A stretch of DNA of 64,000 nt from Jackrogersella multiformis (Eukaryota > Ascomycota > Sordariomycetes > Xylariales > Hypoxylaceae), in the NCBI GenBank assembly GCA_902806575.1, contig CADCXD010000008.1, forward strand, positions 2,666,001 through 2,730,000. Reading direction: 5' to 3'. Positions within the stretch are counted from its first letter, which is position 1. Each line of letters begins with the position of its first letter. Position numbers and translations under genes: made by a program. Positions 43,035 to 55,150 of this stretch are shown here, in pieces. The notes under the pieces are model-generated. The model was given only the letters and a program-made list of their open reading frames with translations. It did no database searches and was not told where the DNA came from.

Positions 43035-44047
43035 TCAACTACCCCTTTCCGCACTTAACTCTTGAATATGTGGTCCTCTCACCGCATACAACTCTCGAGG
43101 GCATGATTCCACATTTAACTCGTGAGGATATGGTTGTTGGTGTTGAAAAATAAACTGTGATTTATCCTCCTCGTAAGCTTGCGTGGGTTGAGCTATGAAT
43201 TGAGACTGCATCTGTCGCTTTCGTCGTCGACGCCTTATCATGATCACAGCGGCCCCAATCAAGGCTATAGCTCCCAGTCCACATCCGATCCCGATCCCGG
43301 CAGCCGCGCCAGTGCTCAGGCTCGGCGAGCTAGGTCTCTCGTCACCCGTCGCAGTCGGTGCAGTCGGTACAGTCGGCGTGGTCATGCTAGAGCTGCTCTG
43401 GATGGATGTTGACATAATACTAGTACCCGAAGAGGTGGTCGGAATATCTCCAGTTACCACACGGACAACTGGCCCGTAGGCTCGGATACAGTTATTCGCC
43501 CAAGTACCAGTGGTTGTCCCGGCGACTATTTTTGTGGTAGACCCGGCTGAGTCGGTCTTGAAATTGAACGTACTCACTGCAAAGACCTTGGACCCTGAGA
43601 AGCACGACAGACACCCGAAGGGGTCGTCGCCGCGGTTATCGCGGCATGAATATGAACTATTCTCGGAGAGAGCACAGGTCAACATAAGGTAGATATCGAG
43701 AAACATATAATCATCCATGCATGCTGTGAGTTGCCATCTTGTTAGATACCACAAAATATTTTAACTTACGTTGGACAACATGTGGCCTCTGTTTCTGACG
43801 CTGCCCTGCCCGAGGCAGAATACTGAGCTTGACAAGCAGTTGTATATCCTGAAGGACAAATACCAGGCGAGTAATAATAATTTTCGAAAGGTCGGAAACT
43901 AGTAGGTAAACAAGCAGACGATGCCGCACCGCCGACGCCGTATTGGATCCATTGGTTGCTCCCGTCGTTGAGTATCCCGATGAAAGTAGACGTGCAGTCT
44001 AAGCCGCTAGGTGTAAATATCGTGGCGAGCGACCCCAGGTTCGTCAT
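43035..44047 (-). CDS. Mid2-like single-pass surface protein, paralogue B
   Basis: Two exons (44047-43770, 43656-43035) give 299 residues. It mirrors paralogue A: TIFTPSGLDCTSTF, YGVGGAASSACLPTSFRPF, YYYSPGICPSGYTTACQ, CCPT, then SYSCRDNRGDDPFGCLSCF. A Ser/Thr stalk, helix GCGLGAIALIGAAVIMI and RRRRRKRQM follow, then a tail with HELNVESCPRELYAVRGP. In contrast to A, the coding sequence across GIGIGCGLG is continuous, with no intron there. The acceptor AATAG|TTCATAT keeps the frame with the donor CCAAC|GTAAGT. The N-terminus again lacks a signal peptide, so an upstream exon is likely. Confidence 0.8.
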
Positions 44048-44706
44048 CGTGAAGTCGCCCGTAGAAAACTAGGGGGGAAACATCAAGAGACATTTTCAAA
44101 GACGGAAAACTAACAAGGCAAATAATATTATCGGCTAGTACCTAGGTAGCATACAGACCTCTTACTTGGAGGCGGCCCGATGAGTAGCATTGCCTTGACC
44201 GGCTTGCCGACGCACATCAATGCCTTCATTGCAACTCAGACCTGCATGATCCGTACCTATAAAGGGGCAGATAAATATAATTACCTTGGCAAGTGGTCCG
44301 TGCAATTCCACATCGACCAATCATGTTTCTTTGCTTAACGCCTTGTCGATTATTTAGGCGACGACAAGGAATGGTGTTACAGTGTCAGCCAAAGACAGAA
44401 CCAACAAAAGAAAGAAAGAAAAAAAGGGAAAACCAACAGAAAAATATCATACGGTTACCCAAGTACTTTATCATGCATGTTTGTGAGACTTTTGCTACAG
44501 GTTTTCCAGGCCCCCAAACGAGGCTCGAAAAAAAATATAGGTTAATAACCTCCTACCTACCTCCCATTTCCCAAGATGCTTTTTAAATGGGAAAGACTCG
44601 AATCTCTCGAGATTGTGCATCGATCCACCAAGGCCCGAGAATACAATAAAGTCCATTTGTGTCTCGGTGTAAATTTCCGTGGGGATACAGTGCTACCAAA
44701 GCCATA
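44048..44706. other. divergent upstream region
   Basis: Between paralogue B and the DUF3405 gene. A purine-rich AAAGAAAGAAAAAAAGGGAAAA tract lies near 44410-44435 and a CCTAGG motif near 44140. It may hide a missing 5' exon of paralogue B. Confidence 0.45.
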
Positions 44707-46574
44707 ATGCGTTACTTGTCGGTGGCGCGACGTTACATCCCAAGCGCTGCCGTCGCGCTGTTAATTATCGCTTTTCTAACAACCCGGTCATTATTTTCGC
44801 TCCGTAGCCCACTAGCTTGGCAATCGGCTTCTGCGACGTCCTCTGCATGTCAAATTTGGCCAGGCTGGAAGGCCTCAAGTTCGGAGCAGCTGACATATGA
44901 TGAATGTCACGAAACAACTAACTCGCCCCTTATTGGAGATGTTGGTGTCCTAGGCAATCCGAACCAGTGTTTACGTGCCAACTCCCGGCTGGACCAATAT
45001 AACCCTTCCCCTGATCGCAACTGGTCTGAAGTGAGATGGGGCGAGTCTTGAACCCCTCTGACTCTCCGTAGCTTACTTTTCTAACATACCAAGAAAGGCC
45101 AGGTACAAAGACGATGCGCCGAGCGCGAATATAGACTATCGCCTCTCGAATATCGAGTAGATCGAATCTGGCGCCTGCCTGCGAGCTCGCATGAGGTGGG
45201 GACCCCATTGGAAGGAGATAAAGGCAGAGTAGCAATCGTGCTAAGAGCGTGGGACAATTACGAATATACCGAGAAGAGGCTCGTATGGCTGCGTGCTCTC
45301 ATTGCCGAGGTTTCCCTGCAGCGTGATGGAAAATATCAAGTATTCTTCCTCGTCAACGTGAAGGACCCCGATATTCACCTAGAGGAAGACGACACTGCAT
45401 ACGAGCAGGCTCTGGCAAAGTTCGTACCCGAAGAGTTCCGGGACATGGCCGTCTTGTTCAACGAAAGAACACTCAAGGCGTGGTATCCATTGGTACAAGA
45501 ACATGGGTTTGTGAATCCGAACAATTGTCCTCATTAGGTAGAAGAACATCAGCTGACCCGTTCCCTTAGAGCGCAAGATCAGATGTACCAAGCGCTCCAG
45601 ATATTCTCTTGCAAATTTAAGCAGTACGACTTCATCTGGCAGCTGGAGATGGACTTACGCTTCACGAGCCACGTCCACGACACTCTGGAGTCGGCTACTA
45701 CTTTCGCTCGAGCCCAAAGTCGGCGCAACCTCTGGGAGCGCAACGGCCGCTTTTACGTCCCCTATCTTCATGATAACTCTTACGAGAAGTTTTCCGCCGC
45801 TGTCGATACGGAAATTAGCGACGCTGGCGTTTGGGGCCCGGTGTCTACCTCGGACTTCATTCCGCAAGGACGGTATGTAACATCAAAGTGCGACCCCTTT
45901 CCATTTCACGACCTATCTCCGTATTTAAATTTAGCGCTCAAATATGTTTGATGATACTATTCATACAATATAGTTACATTTCTGAGAATGTTACTCGGGC
46001 AGTAGTTACTAATCTTATTTATCATAGTCAACCACCTTCACGTACCAATTGGAAGTGGGGCGTTGGTGAGGATGCTGACCTCATCAGCTTTATGCCTATG
46101 ATAGATCCGGTGGGTACGAACTGGGTGTACGAGGATGGGGTTCACGGCTTTTCAGACAGTACAGCGACGCCGCGACGTGCTGCCATCGTGAGCATAACAC
46201 GCTCTTCGCGGCGCCTGCTGCAGCTCGTACACGAAGCGCAGCAAGGCCGAGGTCAATGGCTCGTCAGCGAGGCGACTCTAGAGACCTTCGCGTTCCTGCA
46301 CGGACTCAAGGCCGTGACTGTGCCGCATCCCATCTTCTTCGATAAGGAGATTACGGCGGAAAAACTTGACGCCGAAATTAATAAGGGTCCGCCGCGCTCC
46401 AAAGCCGGGGGCGAGACGCCTTCGATGCTTTATTCGAAAAATGGATGGGTGCCCGGCTCCTGGTGGGAAGCAAGCTACTGGTTTGCTGGGAGCGCCGCCG
46501 AGAACGTGTGGAAAGCATATCTCGATGGACGACATTTGCCGCCTATGTTGCTGCATCCCGTCAAGGAGAAGTAA
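44707..46574 (+). CDS. DUF3405 family type II membrane protein
   Basis: Four exons (44707-45040, 45098-45506, 45570-45872, 46028-46574) sum to 530 residues. A basic N-terminus and one hydrophobic anchor (AAVALLIIAFLTTRSLF, about 13-29) predict a Golgi/ER type II topology. DUF3405 landmarks: LRANSRLDQY, NWSEVRWG, VLRAWDNYEYTEKRLVWLRA, YDFIWQLEMDLRFT, GVGEDADLISFMPMIDP and FWW-like WVPGSWWEASYWFAG. The family looks glycosyltransferase-like but is uncharacterised. The first intron, as placed, uses a GC donor (GG|GCGAGT) and an AAG acceptor with CTAAC branch. A GT donor 10 bp upstream is the alternative but would remove the conserved VRWG. An upstream in-frame ATG at 44659 exists. Confidence 0.85.
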
Positions 46575-49141
46575 ATTTAGACCTAGATATGATACCAATT
46601 TCGTCAACGTTTTGTTTTATATTGTTCTGCGGCAGTATCTTGATTATTACCTAGGTAACTACTCTGAACGAGTCATTACCTGGTAGGTATCCGGACCTAT
46701 CATCGGAAGGTAGGGTAATCTCGGTATTGTTGTCGAGAAGCGCCATGCCAAGTTGACTAACAGTTTGTGCAAACGCCATCATCTTCGATACACCTATGGG
46801 AGAACACCTCCCCCTCCCCATCGTTCCCCACAAGCATAATATTTCTTTTATAGCATATCCCTGTCCAGGGGATGGCATCATCATGGAGATGGCCTTCTTT
46901 TCAGCTTGCGGTGGCAGCCTCTGGAGTGCAAATTAACCGGATTCGAATACAACGTCGCAGACATCACCAGTGAGTATTCGTCTGTTGAATTGTTTTTCTA
47001 TCGTAATCTGCGAAAGACAAGTGGATTATATAAGATTCACAACGTCGGCATAACGAACAGTGCTATGCAAGGGATTTCAGGCCACTCGATCTTGGATGGG
47101 AGATGAGCATATCGTTGCGGCTTTCGAAATGGGCAACAGCTTGACAAGTACGCCCCGGGGAGCTCGTCTAGGGGTCGACTAACCCTCTGAAGAGAGGAAA
47201 GACGAAGATACTCTGACCTTTTCGCACGATCTAGGTAGGTAAGTAGGTAGTTAAATTTGAGGCTCTCCACCGGTATGAGGCTCTTGATCGGGCGCCAGAT
47301 CTGATCTTAGTAGATACCTAATATAATAAACTACTCACGCCATATGGTCTTAGCTGTGATCAACTAATGGTGCGTTGCATTACATGGTGTATAAGAGATT
47401 GTGTGGATCACAAGGCTGTAGGGGAGCCATGTAACTTCGACACGTGCGGAGGTGAATAGACCGCCGGAAGAGCAGGACGATCGGTTCATACTAGGATCAT
47501 GCGCCCTTGACCATGCTTGAGCCGCACACAGAGATACACTAGATAAATAACCTTCATTGGACCTCTAACAAGAGCACAAGGGTGACGTGGCGTAACAAGA
47601 CTAGTTCGTTCTCGTGCTAATCCCGACTACACCCTTTCAACGAATGACATTCAGATACCAACCGGCCGGGACTCGGTGTAGCACAACCACCACATCGTGG
47701 TTGACTGGGCTTTCTATCGATGATGAATGATCGCCTGTGCCATCTCTTATATCTATGAGTTAGTATTCTACTACGTACTGATGGTCTTAATCATCTCAGC
47801 CGACGGACGATCCGCTTTACTAATGAACTTCACGAGGACCCCGTTTCATTGGCTGGTTCGTAACCGCCGGTGAGCGGTCAGGGGGCGGTCGCCACTAAAG
47901 GTGTAAAGGAGATCATACAAAAGCTTGATTTCGGCACTTTGAGCCGAGAAACGGGTAAAACTATAATTCAACCACAGGAGTTCATGGGTGCGAGAATATA
48001 ATCGAGTATGAAAAATCCTAACGTAGGTGGTATTTGGGAAACTGCTGAAAGGGGCCACCAACTTTCAGCTTATGGTAAATACCCCAGGTAGGTACCTAAC
48101 TCAAGACAACTTATGTAAAACTGTTACTGAGATAATATAGCTTCCATATATAAGATACGAACATCGTGTCTCCACCGAGGGAACTATTTAAGAGGTAAAT
48201 GTGGTCTAAATAAGAATGACCCATATCGGGATAATATCGACCATTAGGAGATTTAAGGACGACAAGCTTCCGCAATTATTGCTGTCCACGTAGATACCGA
48301 ATTATATCGTTTAAAGGAAACAATATTCAGGACTAGATGAGCTAGTAAGGTTAGCTACATATACCCGACCCATTATAGGAGGAACCAAGGACGCCGAAGC
48401 CGTGGCGATAATAAATCCCGATGCATGTTGGACGTCCATATGTGAGACATGCAGGTAACAAGCATCCCATCGGCACTTAATGATCAGCATATATATTCCC
48501 ATCTGAGAATACAATCTAGATAACTTATTGCTGCGGCCGTAGCTGCGGCCATGACCCATATTCGGTGTGACACGCAAGCTTGGCTTCCGAGTGATTTCGT
48601 AGGTACCTAGGATATAAGACCAAGTCGACCGGGTTGTAGGTAACTTATGGAGCCTCGCCTTCTCCATACGACATACCATCGATACGGTTCACTGATTGTA
48701 CCGGAATTTGGGCAGCCTTGTGGAATCACAGGTCCGATTTATCAACTAGGGTTTCTCAAACATACATATTTTCATTTTTGGCTAACTAGGTACTTAAGTA
48801 CTGAGGTTAAAATATCAACATCAAATATACATCTCACCATTTGATCGTGAGGTCAAGTATGTACCTGGAGTCGCAGGATCAAAAGCTAGAAATCCACCCA
48901 CACCTCGTCACCATATCTACAAAAGCAGTTACAATATCCACACCGAATATGTCCACTATAAAAAAACAACCGCAAGATCAACCGCCGAATACCTTCCTTT
49001 CTCTATAACCCAATCATGAATCATTTCCACACTTTCCAACCGTCAGGAAGCAACAGCCCCGCTGCTATATAATATATTCCGGGGGTATTTGTATAAAGAA
49101 TGAAAGATAACACAAGGCGACGGAACGAAGGTACCTATTCA
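46575..49141. other. long gene-poor gap
   Basis: About 2.6 kb with no family-level coding signal. Short frames (46651-46884, 47037-47270, 47846-48061, 48311-48679) lack conserved motifs. CCTAGG palindromes occur near 46648, 48090 and 48600. Confidence 0.5.
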
Positions 49142-50792
49142 TCAGTCCTGTGCCGGGGCCAGACGGACGTGTACGCCGTTGTTCAGCGTCAGCGACAGCG
49201 TCAGCTGCTCCCTCCAGTCCGTCGGGTCCAAGTTCTCGATGCCGGAGAAGGCGCGGAGCAGGCGCGCGATCGTGTACGACGCCTCCGTCAGGGCGAACTT
49301 CTGGCCCGGGCAGATCCTCGGGCCGCCGTTGAAGGGCAGGAACTCCCAGCCGGGGCGGAGGTTCTCCCACCGCTCGGGGTGGAACTCCTCGGCGTCCGCG
49401 CCGAAGAACTCTTTCCGTCGGTGCATCACGAAGGTGCTGTAGGTAACCACGTTGTTCTTCGCGACAAACAGGGGCGACTTGCCGTCGGGGCCGCCGCCTA
49501 CGGGGAGCACGGTGTCCTTGTTGGCCATGCGGCTGTTCGTGGCGATGGGCGGGAAGAGACGGAGGGCTAGGGACTCATGTTAGTTTGCTCGGAGGGAGTT
49601 GGGATATTATTCGGGTGAGCTTACTTTCGTGGATTACAAATCGGAGATACTTCATGTCCATGAGGGCGTCGTGCGTTAGGGGCTCACAGTAGTGCTCTAG
49701 GACGTCGGCGCGGAGCTTGGCCCAGACATCGGGCCGTCGAGCCAACATGAAGAATACGAAAGCGAGCAAACCAGCAGTGGTATCACGAGCAGCTAGAAGC
49801 ATGTTCACGACCTGGTCACGGAGCATGATCGGGTCCTCGGTATCCTTGGCAAGCTCGTTCAAGAAGACATACTTCTGGCGAACACCTTCATCCTGCAGCG
49901 GCCTCTTCTCGACCGGGAGCGCTTGGTTGCGTCTGAACTCGAGGGCTTGGGCGACGAACTTGTCGGCGTAGGCATGGACGATGTTGCAGGAGTCACGGAA
50001 CTTCTTGTCCCGGTGGGCGAACATGAGATTGCCGAGGCGCAGACGCAGGATGGTGCCCTGCTGGGCATAGTCCAGAGCGTGGTGGAACGTGGTGGCCGAC
50101 TCGGACGCATTCTCCGACATCAAGCCGACAGACTCTCCGAACATGTATTCGCTGTTGGAGTCCAGAACCTGCCAGCAGGGTTAGTGACCAGGGCCGAAAG
50201 GGGATGTTTGGTACGGGGGTCAACAAACCATGCGGAAGAAGAACTGTTGCAGATCCACCTCGTTGTTACGACGTCCGATGAGCTTGATGAGCTGGTCCAC
50301 GTGCTCGCCAAAGATGGAAAAGTCTGTGACCTGGGCCCGGACGAAGCTAGGACGGATGAGAGCACGTTGGTGTGCCCACATCTCGTCGTCGGTAGTGAAG
50401 ATACCCCGACCCAGTAGCGGAGAAGCACTATTCCGTCTCAGAGGTCCCATGCCGAAATCCTGAAATTGGAACGACAGGACATTCTGGATGAGCATTGGGT
50501 CGCACGTGTTGATAGTAGTGCGAAGATAGGTATTGGTGGTGAAGGTGAGGCCATTGGCTTCGTGCCGAGACTGTAGGAGCCTGAGGAAGCCAAACTTCTT
50601 CGCCGCCCCGAGGTTCTTCATGACCACGTCGGTCCCCATGAACGGGTCTATCTGGGGCAGCTTCTTGGGAGGGAGGCAGCCATTCTTGCGGCTCATTTGA
50701 TATCGACGTCGGCATCTTAAAAGCCACGTCAATGTGTAGTATATAGAAAATACGAAAAGGCCACCAGCGGCCAGGAGCATCGAGACTGCCAT
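49142..50792 (-). CDS. cytochrome P450, CYP52-like
   Basis: Three exons (50792-50229, 50168-49625, 49566-49142) give 510 residues. An N-terminal membrane helix (about 5-22) precedes a Pro-containing hinge (CLPPKKLPQIDPF). P450 landmarks: helix C WAHQRALIRPSF; helix I AARDTTAGLLAF; ExxR in HETLRLFPP; PERW; and the heme loop FNGGPRICPGQK with the axial Cys at about residue 455. The helix I and heme-loop wording, and the SPLLGRGIF segment, fit the CYP52 clan of alkane/fatty-acid omega-hydroxylases of the endoplasmic reticulum. The substrate here is inferred. Confidence 0.9.
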
Positions 50793-53638
50793 AACGAAAG
50801 TTATAGGGAAATAAGGAAGAGGTAACAGTATCTATTTGTCACACGATACACAGCAGAAGAAGGATGGGGAGCGGAGAAGGCAGCGAGCTTACTTATACTC
50901 CGGGAGAGGTTCTGGCCAGAGCTGCTGGTTGGACGCAGACCGTGACAAATGAGCAGCAAAATCTGGCCGTCTATCCCAAAGCCCGACGATGCCCAGCGGC
51001 GAAGCGTCTCTCGTACGAGTTCCGATACTTCTGGAGCGGCAAGGGGGGGGAACCATAAACGGTAAACCATCTTGGCCACCGATACGCACGCATGCTCGAT
51101 CGTCCACGGGTTTTGTTAGCCAGATTGTCGACTCGGTAGAAACTTTTCTCTTTAACCAATCAGGCAATTGTCCATCAAGGATGCATCTAATGAACTGGCC
51201 CCGCAACGACTTCGTCACTGACACTATGTATCCAATGGAATGCTTGTCACAAGGGATAAATGCACAGGCAGTACTATGTAGAGTTACTCATACTAAGTAC
51301 CGGAGAGCGGAAACGACGAGGAAATTCTCTTCTTACCCCCTCCATCTAGAACTGCCCACTGGTCCCACGGCTGATAAAAAGAACCGTCAGTGCTTTGCTT
51401 TCCCTGCCTGGTCGTGGTTGTGGTTGTGGCTGTATATTTTTGGCCCTGCAGGACCAGTCAGACACTGTGTCTGTATGCTGCTCTCTCTGTCGCCATGTGT
51501 GAGCACAAATCATTATATGGGCATTGGAAATTTCACAAAATATGTACCTATATACGTCATATCCCGTGTGTTCTGTTTTCTTGCTTATGTGTCTACGTGA
51601 GAATGGCGGGTTCCTGTGTCCTGGTGCTTGGGTCGTCGGCGTGTTAACGGACTCCGCTTCGAATAGCCTCTGACGGGTCCTTTTGATACTATCTTCAACT
51701 AGGCTGATCCGTGATTCAGAAAGCTTCGGGGACCTGTGGTCCAAGTCAGCACCGACCCTGTTGTTTGCTCGCCTCGTTACCCCCCTACCCTGTCTCATCC
51801 ATCGAGGGATATACAAGGCAGAGAGAGAAGGAAGACAGCAAGGTTCTACGATAGCGGTGTCACCATTCCATAAGCTAGAACCTATCTAGACAAGGAAGAT
51901 GATCCTCAAGCTAGGCGAGGCGTGCCGTGAAGCTAGTATGGGCATTTCCAAGGACACCGCGACGTAGTACATAAAGCGTAGTTAAGGCGAGCTTGTCGTG
52001 CCATAGATAGTTACCAGCTGGGCTCCATATCGACGATGAGGGAGGCTGATGCTCGAAATGACCGAGACACGTGGCTGTCCGTTACAGAAAAGAGATCTCG
52101 TCGATACGTTTTGCAGGTGAGTACATATTGGAACATCGACGACGCTGAACACTTGGCACGTCGTTCTCACTGCCTGCTATACTGAATAAAGAAAACGAGG
52201 AATTTCCCGAGCTTGGATTTGTATCCGCCGAGCTAGGCTAGTTGAAATACAGGGGGAACCCTTAGCTTGGGGGAGGGGGGGGGATCGTTCCGAAGGCTTG
52301 GTGCAAAAGACTACCGTAAGCTAGGCAAGGTAAGGAACAAGCCAAGGCGTGGCCTGAAAAAAAGAGTCAGAAGCAGTTCGGCGGTAATAAGCATGCAGGA
52401 TCCGGTTGCGAGGAAGCTAAGCGAGAAAGAGGAAAGAGTAAAAAGGAAAAAAAATAACGAGAAGGAAGGAAAAAAAATTCCATCTGGCTTGTTTCATGGG
52501 CTGGTTCCAATCGAGAGGTTAAGATCAGCAAATGGCTCAGGAACCCACACAAAAAAAAGGCGAAGGTATGTTACATCGAAGACTCGCCATTCAGCTACCT
52601 AAGCCGGACCTCTCGCGCGAGTTCTTGTCGACTGTAAACCTCTAAATCACTTACAGTTGTCAGTCAAGAGGGGGGGGGGCTTACATGGGTACTTTAGGTA
52701 TATAGAACCCACGCAGGGGAATTCAGGGTTCTGACAGGGTCTTCGGCTGAACCTGCAGCTTTCTCCATCTTAACTAGGTAGCTGAATATCCTATAGGATC
52801 GTTCCAGGGGCGGCAAGGGACTGCCGGATTTCCTGCTACCACACTAAATTACGACTACAACGAAAACGATCACACTCCTACGCTATGTACGCTACAGCAC
52901 ACCAAGAATGATGCTGCCTTTGCCTCGTAACTCTCATGCCACATTTTTGCTTCGGCCATTGGTATAGCGAGCTCGACCTCGCCAAATCACCCCCCGCAAG
53001 CCCCCGTTGCATTCTTGTAAGCGATAGTACTATGTACACTAGAGCTACGGACGCCGGCAAGGGTTTTATGCTGTGCTGGATCCTCTCATGCCTATTACGA
53101 GGGTTAACTTCGCTTTACTTCGCATCTTCGCAACAGGAAGGCTTCTAGGCTCAGAGCACGGTTACTGGAAAACGCGCACGAGCGGAAAAGCAAGTGGAAC
53201 GGCCGCCTGATGCGACCCTGTTCCACGGCCATGGAAAGAAGAAACGCCTCCGTCGGTGTGGATTTGTGGCCAACAGCATCATGAGGCGTCCAATCACGCC
53301 TACTCAGTAAGACAGACCTATTCCGGTGAGATGGTTGTCGGGTCTATCAGGACGCCACTATCGCTCCCGAACGGCTGGTTAGAGCTGGCAGCGCTTCTCT
53401 CGATCCACCCCCCATGCGGAAGAATACATACATACATAGATAGATCACCGTATATATAAACGTGGCAGTGACTTACATGCAATATAATGTCCGGTTGAAA
53501 AACATTCAAATCTCCTTACCTCCCTAGCTCTCATTCCGAAAGAGATTTCCCTGAAACCTTCGTCTGTGCAATCCTAGCCCGCACGCCAACAGTCCTAAAC
53601 AGCATAGTCCCTTGTTTCCTTCTTTTCCCATTTTCACG
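50793..53638. other. gene-poor gap
   Basis: About 2.8 kb. An inverted CCAAT (ATTGG) lies near 51155-51163, upstream of the P450. A 156-residue minus-strand frame at 51346-51816 has no domain and biased composition. G-runs occur near 52268-52283 and 52670. Purine-rich AGGAAAAAAAATAACG-type tracts lie near 52440-52480. No gene called. Confidence 0.5.
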
Positions 53639-54611
53639 ATGGCCGCAGTCAAGAACGTCGCCGTTGTAGGGGTTCGTATAAGCTCCACAGTGCCATTTGG
53701 CAACTGAAATGCTGACTGACACATCTTCTGATTAGGCAGCTGGGAAGATCGGCCGCCCAATTGTGGACCGACTCTTAACTTCGAAGCAATTCAACGTGAC
53801 AGTTCTCACGCGTGACGGAGGCAGGCAGAATGATTTCCCCGCAGATGTCACAGTAAAACGGGTGGATTACGGATCTATTGAGTCCCTTGAGTCCGCGCTC
53901 AAGGGTCAGGATGCGCTAGTCTCGGCCATGGCGTTCGAGGCCATTCACATGCAGAAGAACATCGTCGACGCGGCGGTTAACGCCGGCGTCAGGCGAATGA
54001 TCCCCTCGGAGTACGGGAATGACCTTATGAACCCTAAGCTAGCCGCCTTCCCCATTTATCAACCCAAGATCGCCATCAGGCAACGATGCGAGGAGATGGC
54101 GGCCAGGAACCCCTCTTTCTCGTGGACCACGATTCACAACGCTTCGTTCCTCGGCCCAGACTGGACTCTGGACTTCATCGTGGACGTGAAGCAGCGCAAG
54201 GCAGACATCAAGGACGGCGGTGACGTGCTGTTCTGCGCGGCGACCTATGACGACATTGCCCAAGCTGTGATCGGCATCCTGACCCACCTAGAGGAGACCG
54301 CGAACCGCCCAGTGAGGATTTGTAGCGTTAGCACCACCCAGAACGAATTGGTAGCGATAGCCAAGGAGCTGGGTGCGACTGACGGATGGGACCTAACCTA
54401 CTCTGAAACCGAGGATCTGGAAGTCGAGGCCCTCAGGCGATGGTCAGAAGGTGACCACAGCGACGAGGTGATCGCCATGTTTATTAACCGTGCTTTCATC
54501 GGTAAAGGCTGGGGCGGGTATTTCCCAGTCCGAGATAACGACCTGTTGGGTATCAAGGAAATGGAAAGGGATGAGTTAAAAGCCATCATCAAATTGGCTA
54601 TGGACAGGTGA
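53639..54611 (+). CDS. NmrA/isoflavone-reductase-like NAD(P)-dependent oxidoreductase
   Basis: Two exons (53639-53671, 53736-54611) give 302 residues. The 11-codon first exon MAAVKNVAVVG joins AAGKIGRPIV to complete the Rossmann GxxGxxG motif (about 11-17). Further family marks are VTVLTRDG, KGQDALVSAMAF, AGVRRMIPSEYGND and FSWTTIHNASF. The assignment is to PCBER/isoflavone-reductase-type or NmrA-type proteins, which either reduce aromatic/phenylpropanoid substrates or sense NADP. Which one is open. No signal peptide; cytosolic. Confidence 0.88.
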
Positions 54612-55150
54612 TCAGTTTATGAAACAAACAACACGAAGAATGACTCAGCCAGTTGGGACTGGTAATATATCAATTTGAATTTCAGCAGCAATGTCTCTGC
54701 CTCCCTTCCCAGCGCCGTGGAACTGGGTCGTCATCCCTCGAGTGCTATAGTACTTAAACGTCGAGCTGCTCCTCCGTTCTTCAGCTGTAGATTCCACATC
54801 TCACGACAAATCCGAGTCGCCATATTTCGGAGAATGAAACCCTAAATATTTTCTCGTCGTGGCCTGTGCTGTCCTGCCAGCCAGGGTTTTAAAGAAGAAA
54901 CCGTCCTTGCAAATCATAAGAGGTTTGGGACTACCATATAAGTACACGCAGGACCTTTTGTACAATGGAAATGAATAAGAAAAAACATGGCCGAGAGCAC
55001 AGAAATAGGTCCCTCTTTTATATTCCATTTTTCCGTTGATAGCGCCTGAATCGCTACATTGTGCCGTTTGCGCCAGCCGAGAGTGGAAGCTTGATGGGTG
55101 TGGTATATTACTGTCAAGTCCATTATCTATCATAACCTCTCAACCCTTTT
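54612..55150. other. convergent intergenic region
   Basis: 3' flanks of the NmrA-like and rhodopsin-like genes. A minus-strand frame at 54801-55133 has no family signal. Nothing else seen. Confidence 0.45.

Noticed and set aside
44166..44229. Possible upstream signal-peptide exon for surface-protein paralogue B (from an ATG at 44229)
   Set aside because: Its end phase does not match the exon starting near 44068, so I did not include it.
51346..51816. 156-residue minus-strand frame in the gap next to the P450
   Set aside because: No domain, unconserved composition, and no supporting splice or promoter signal.
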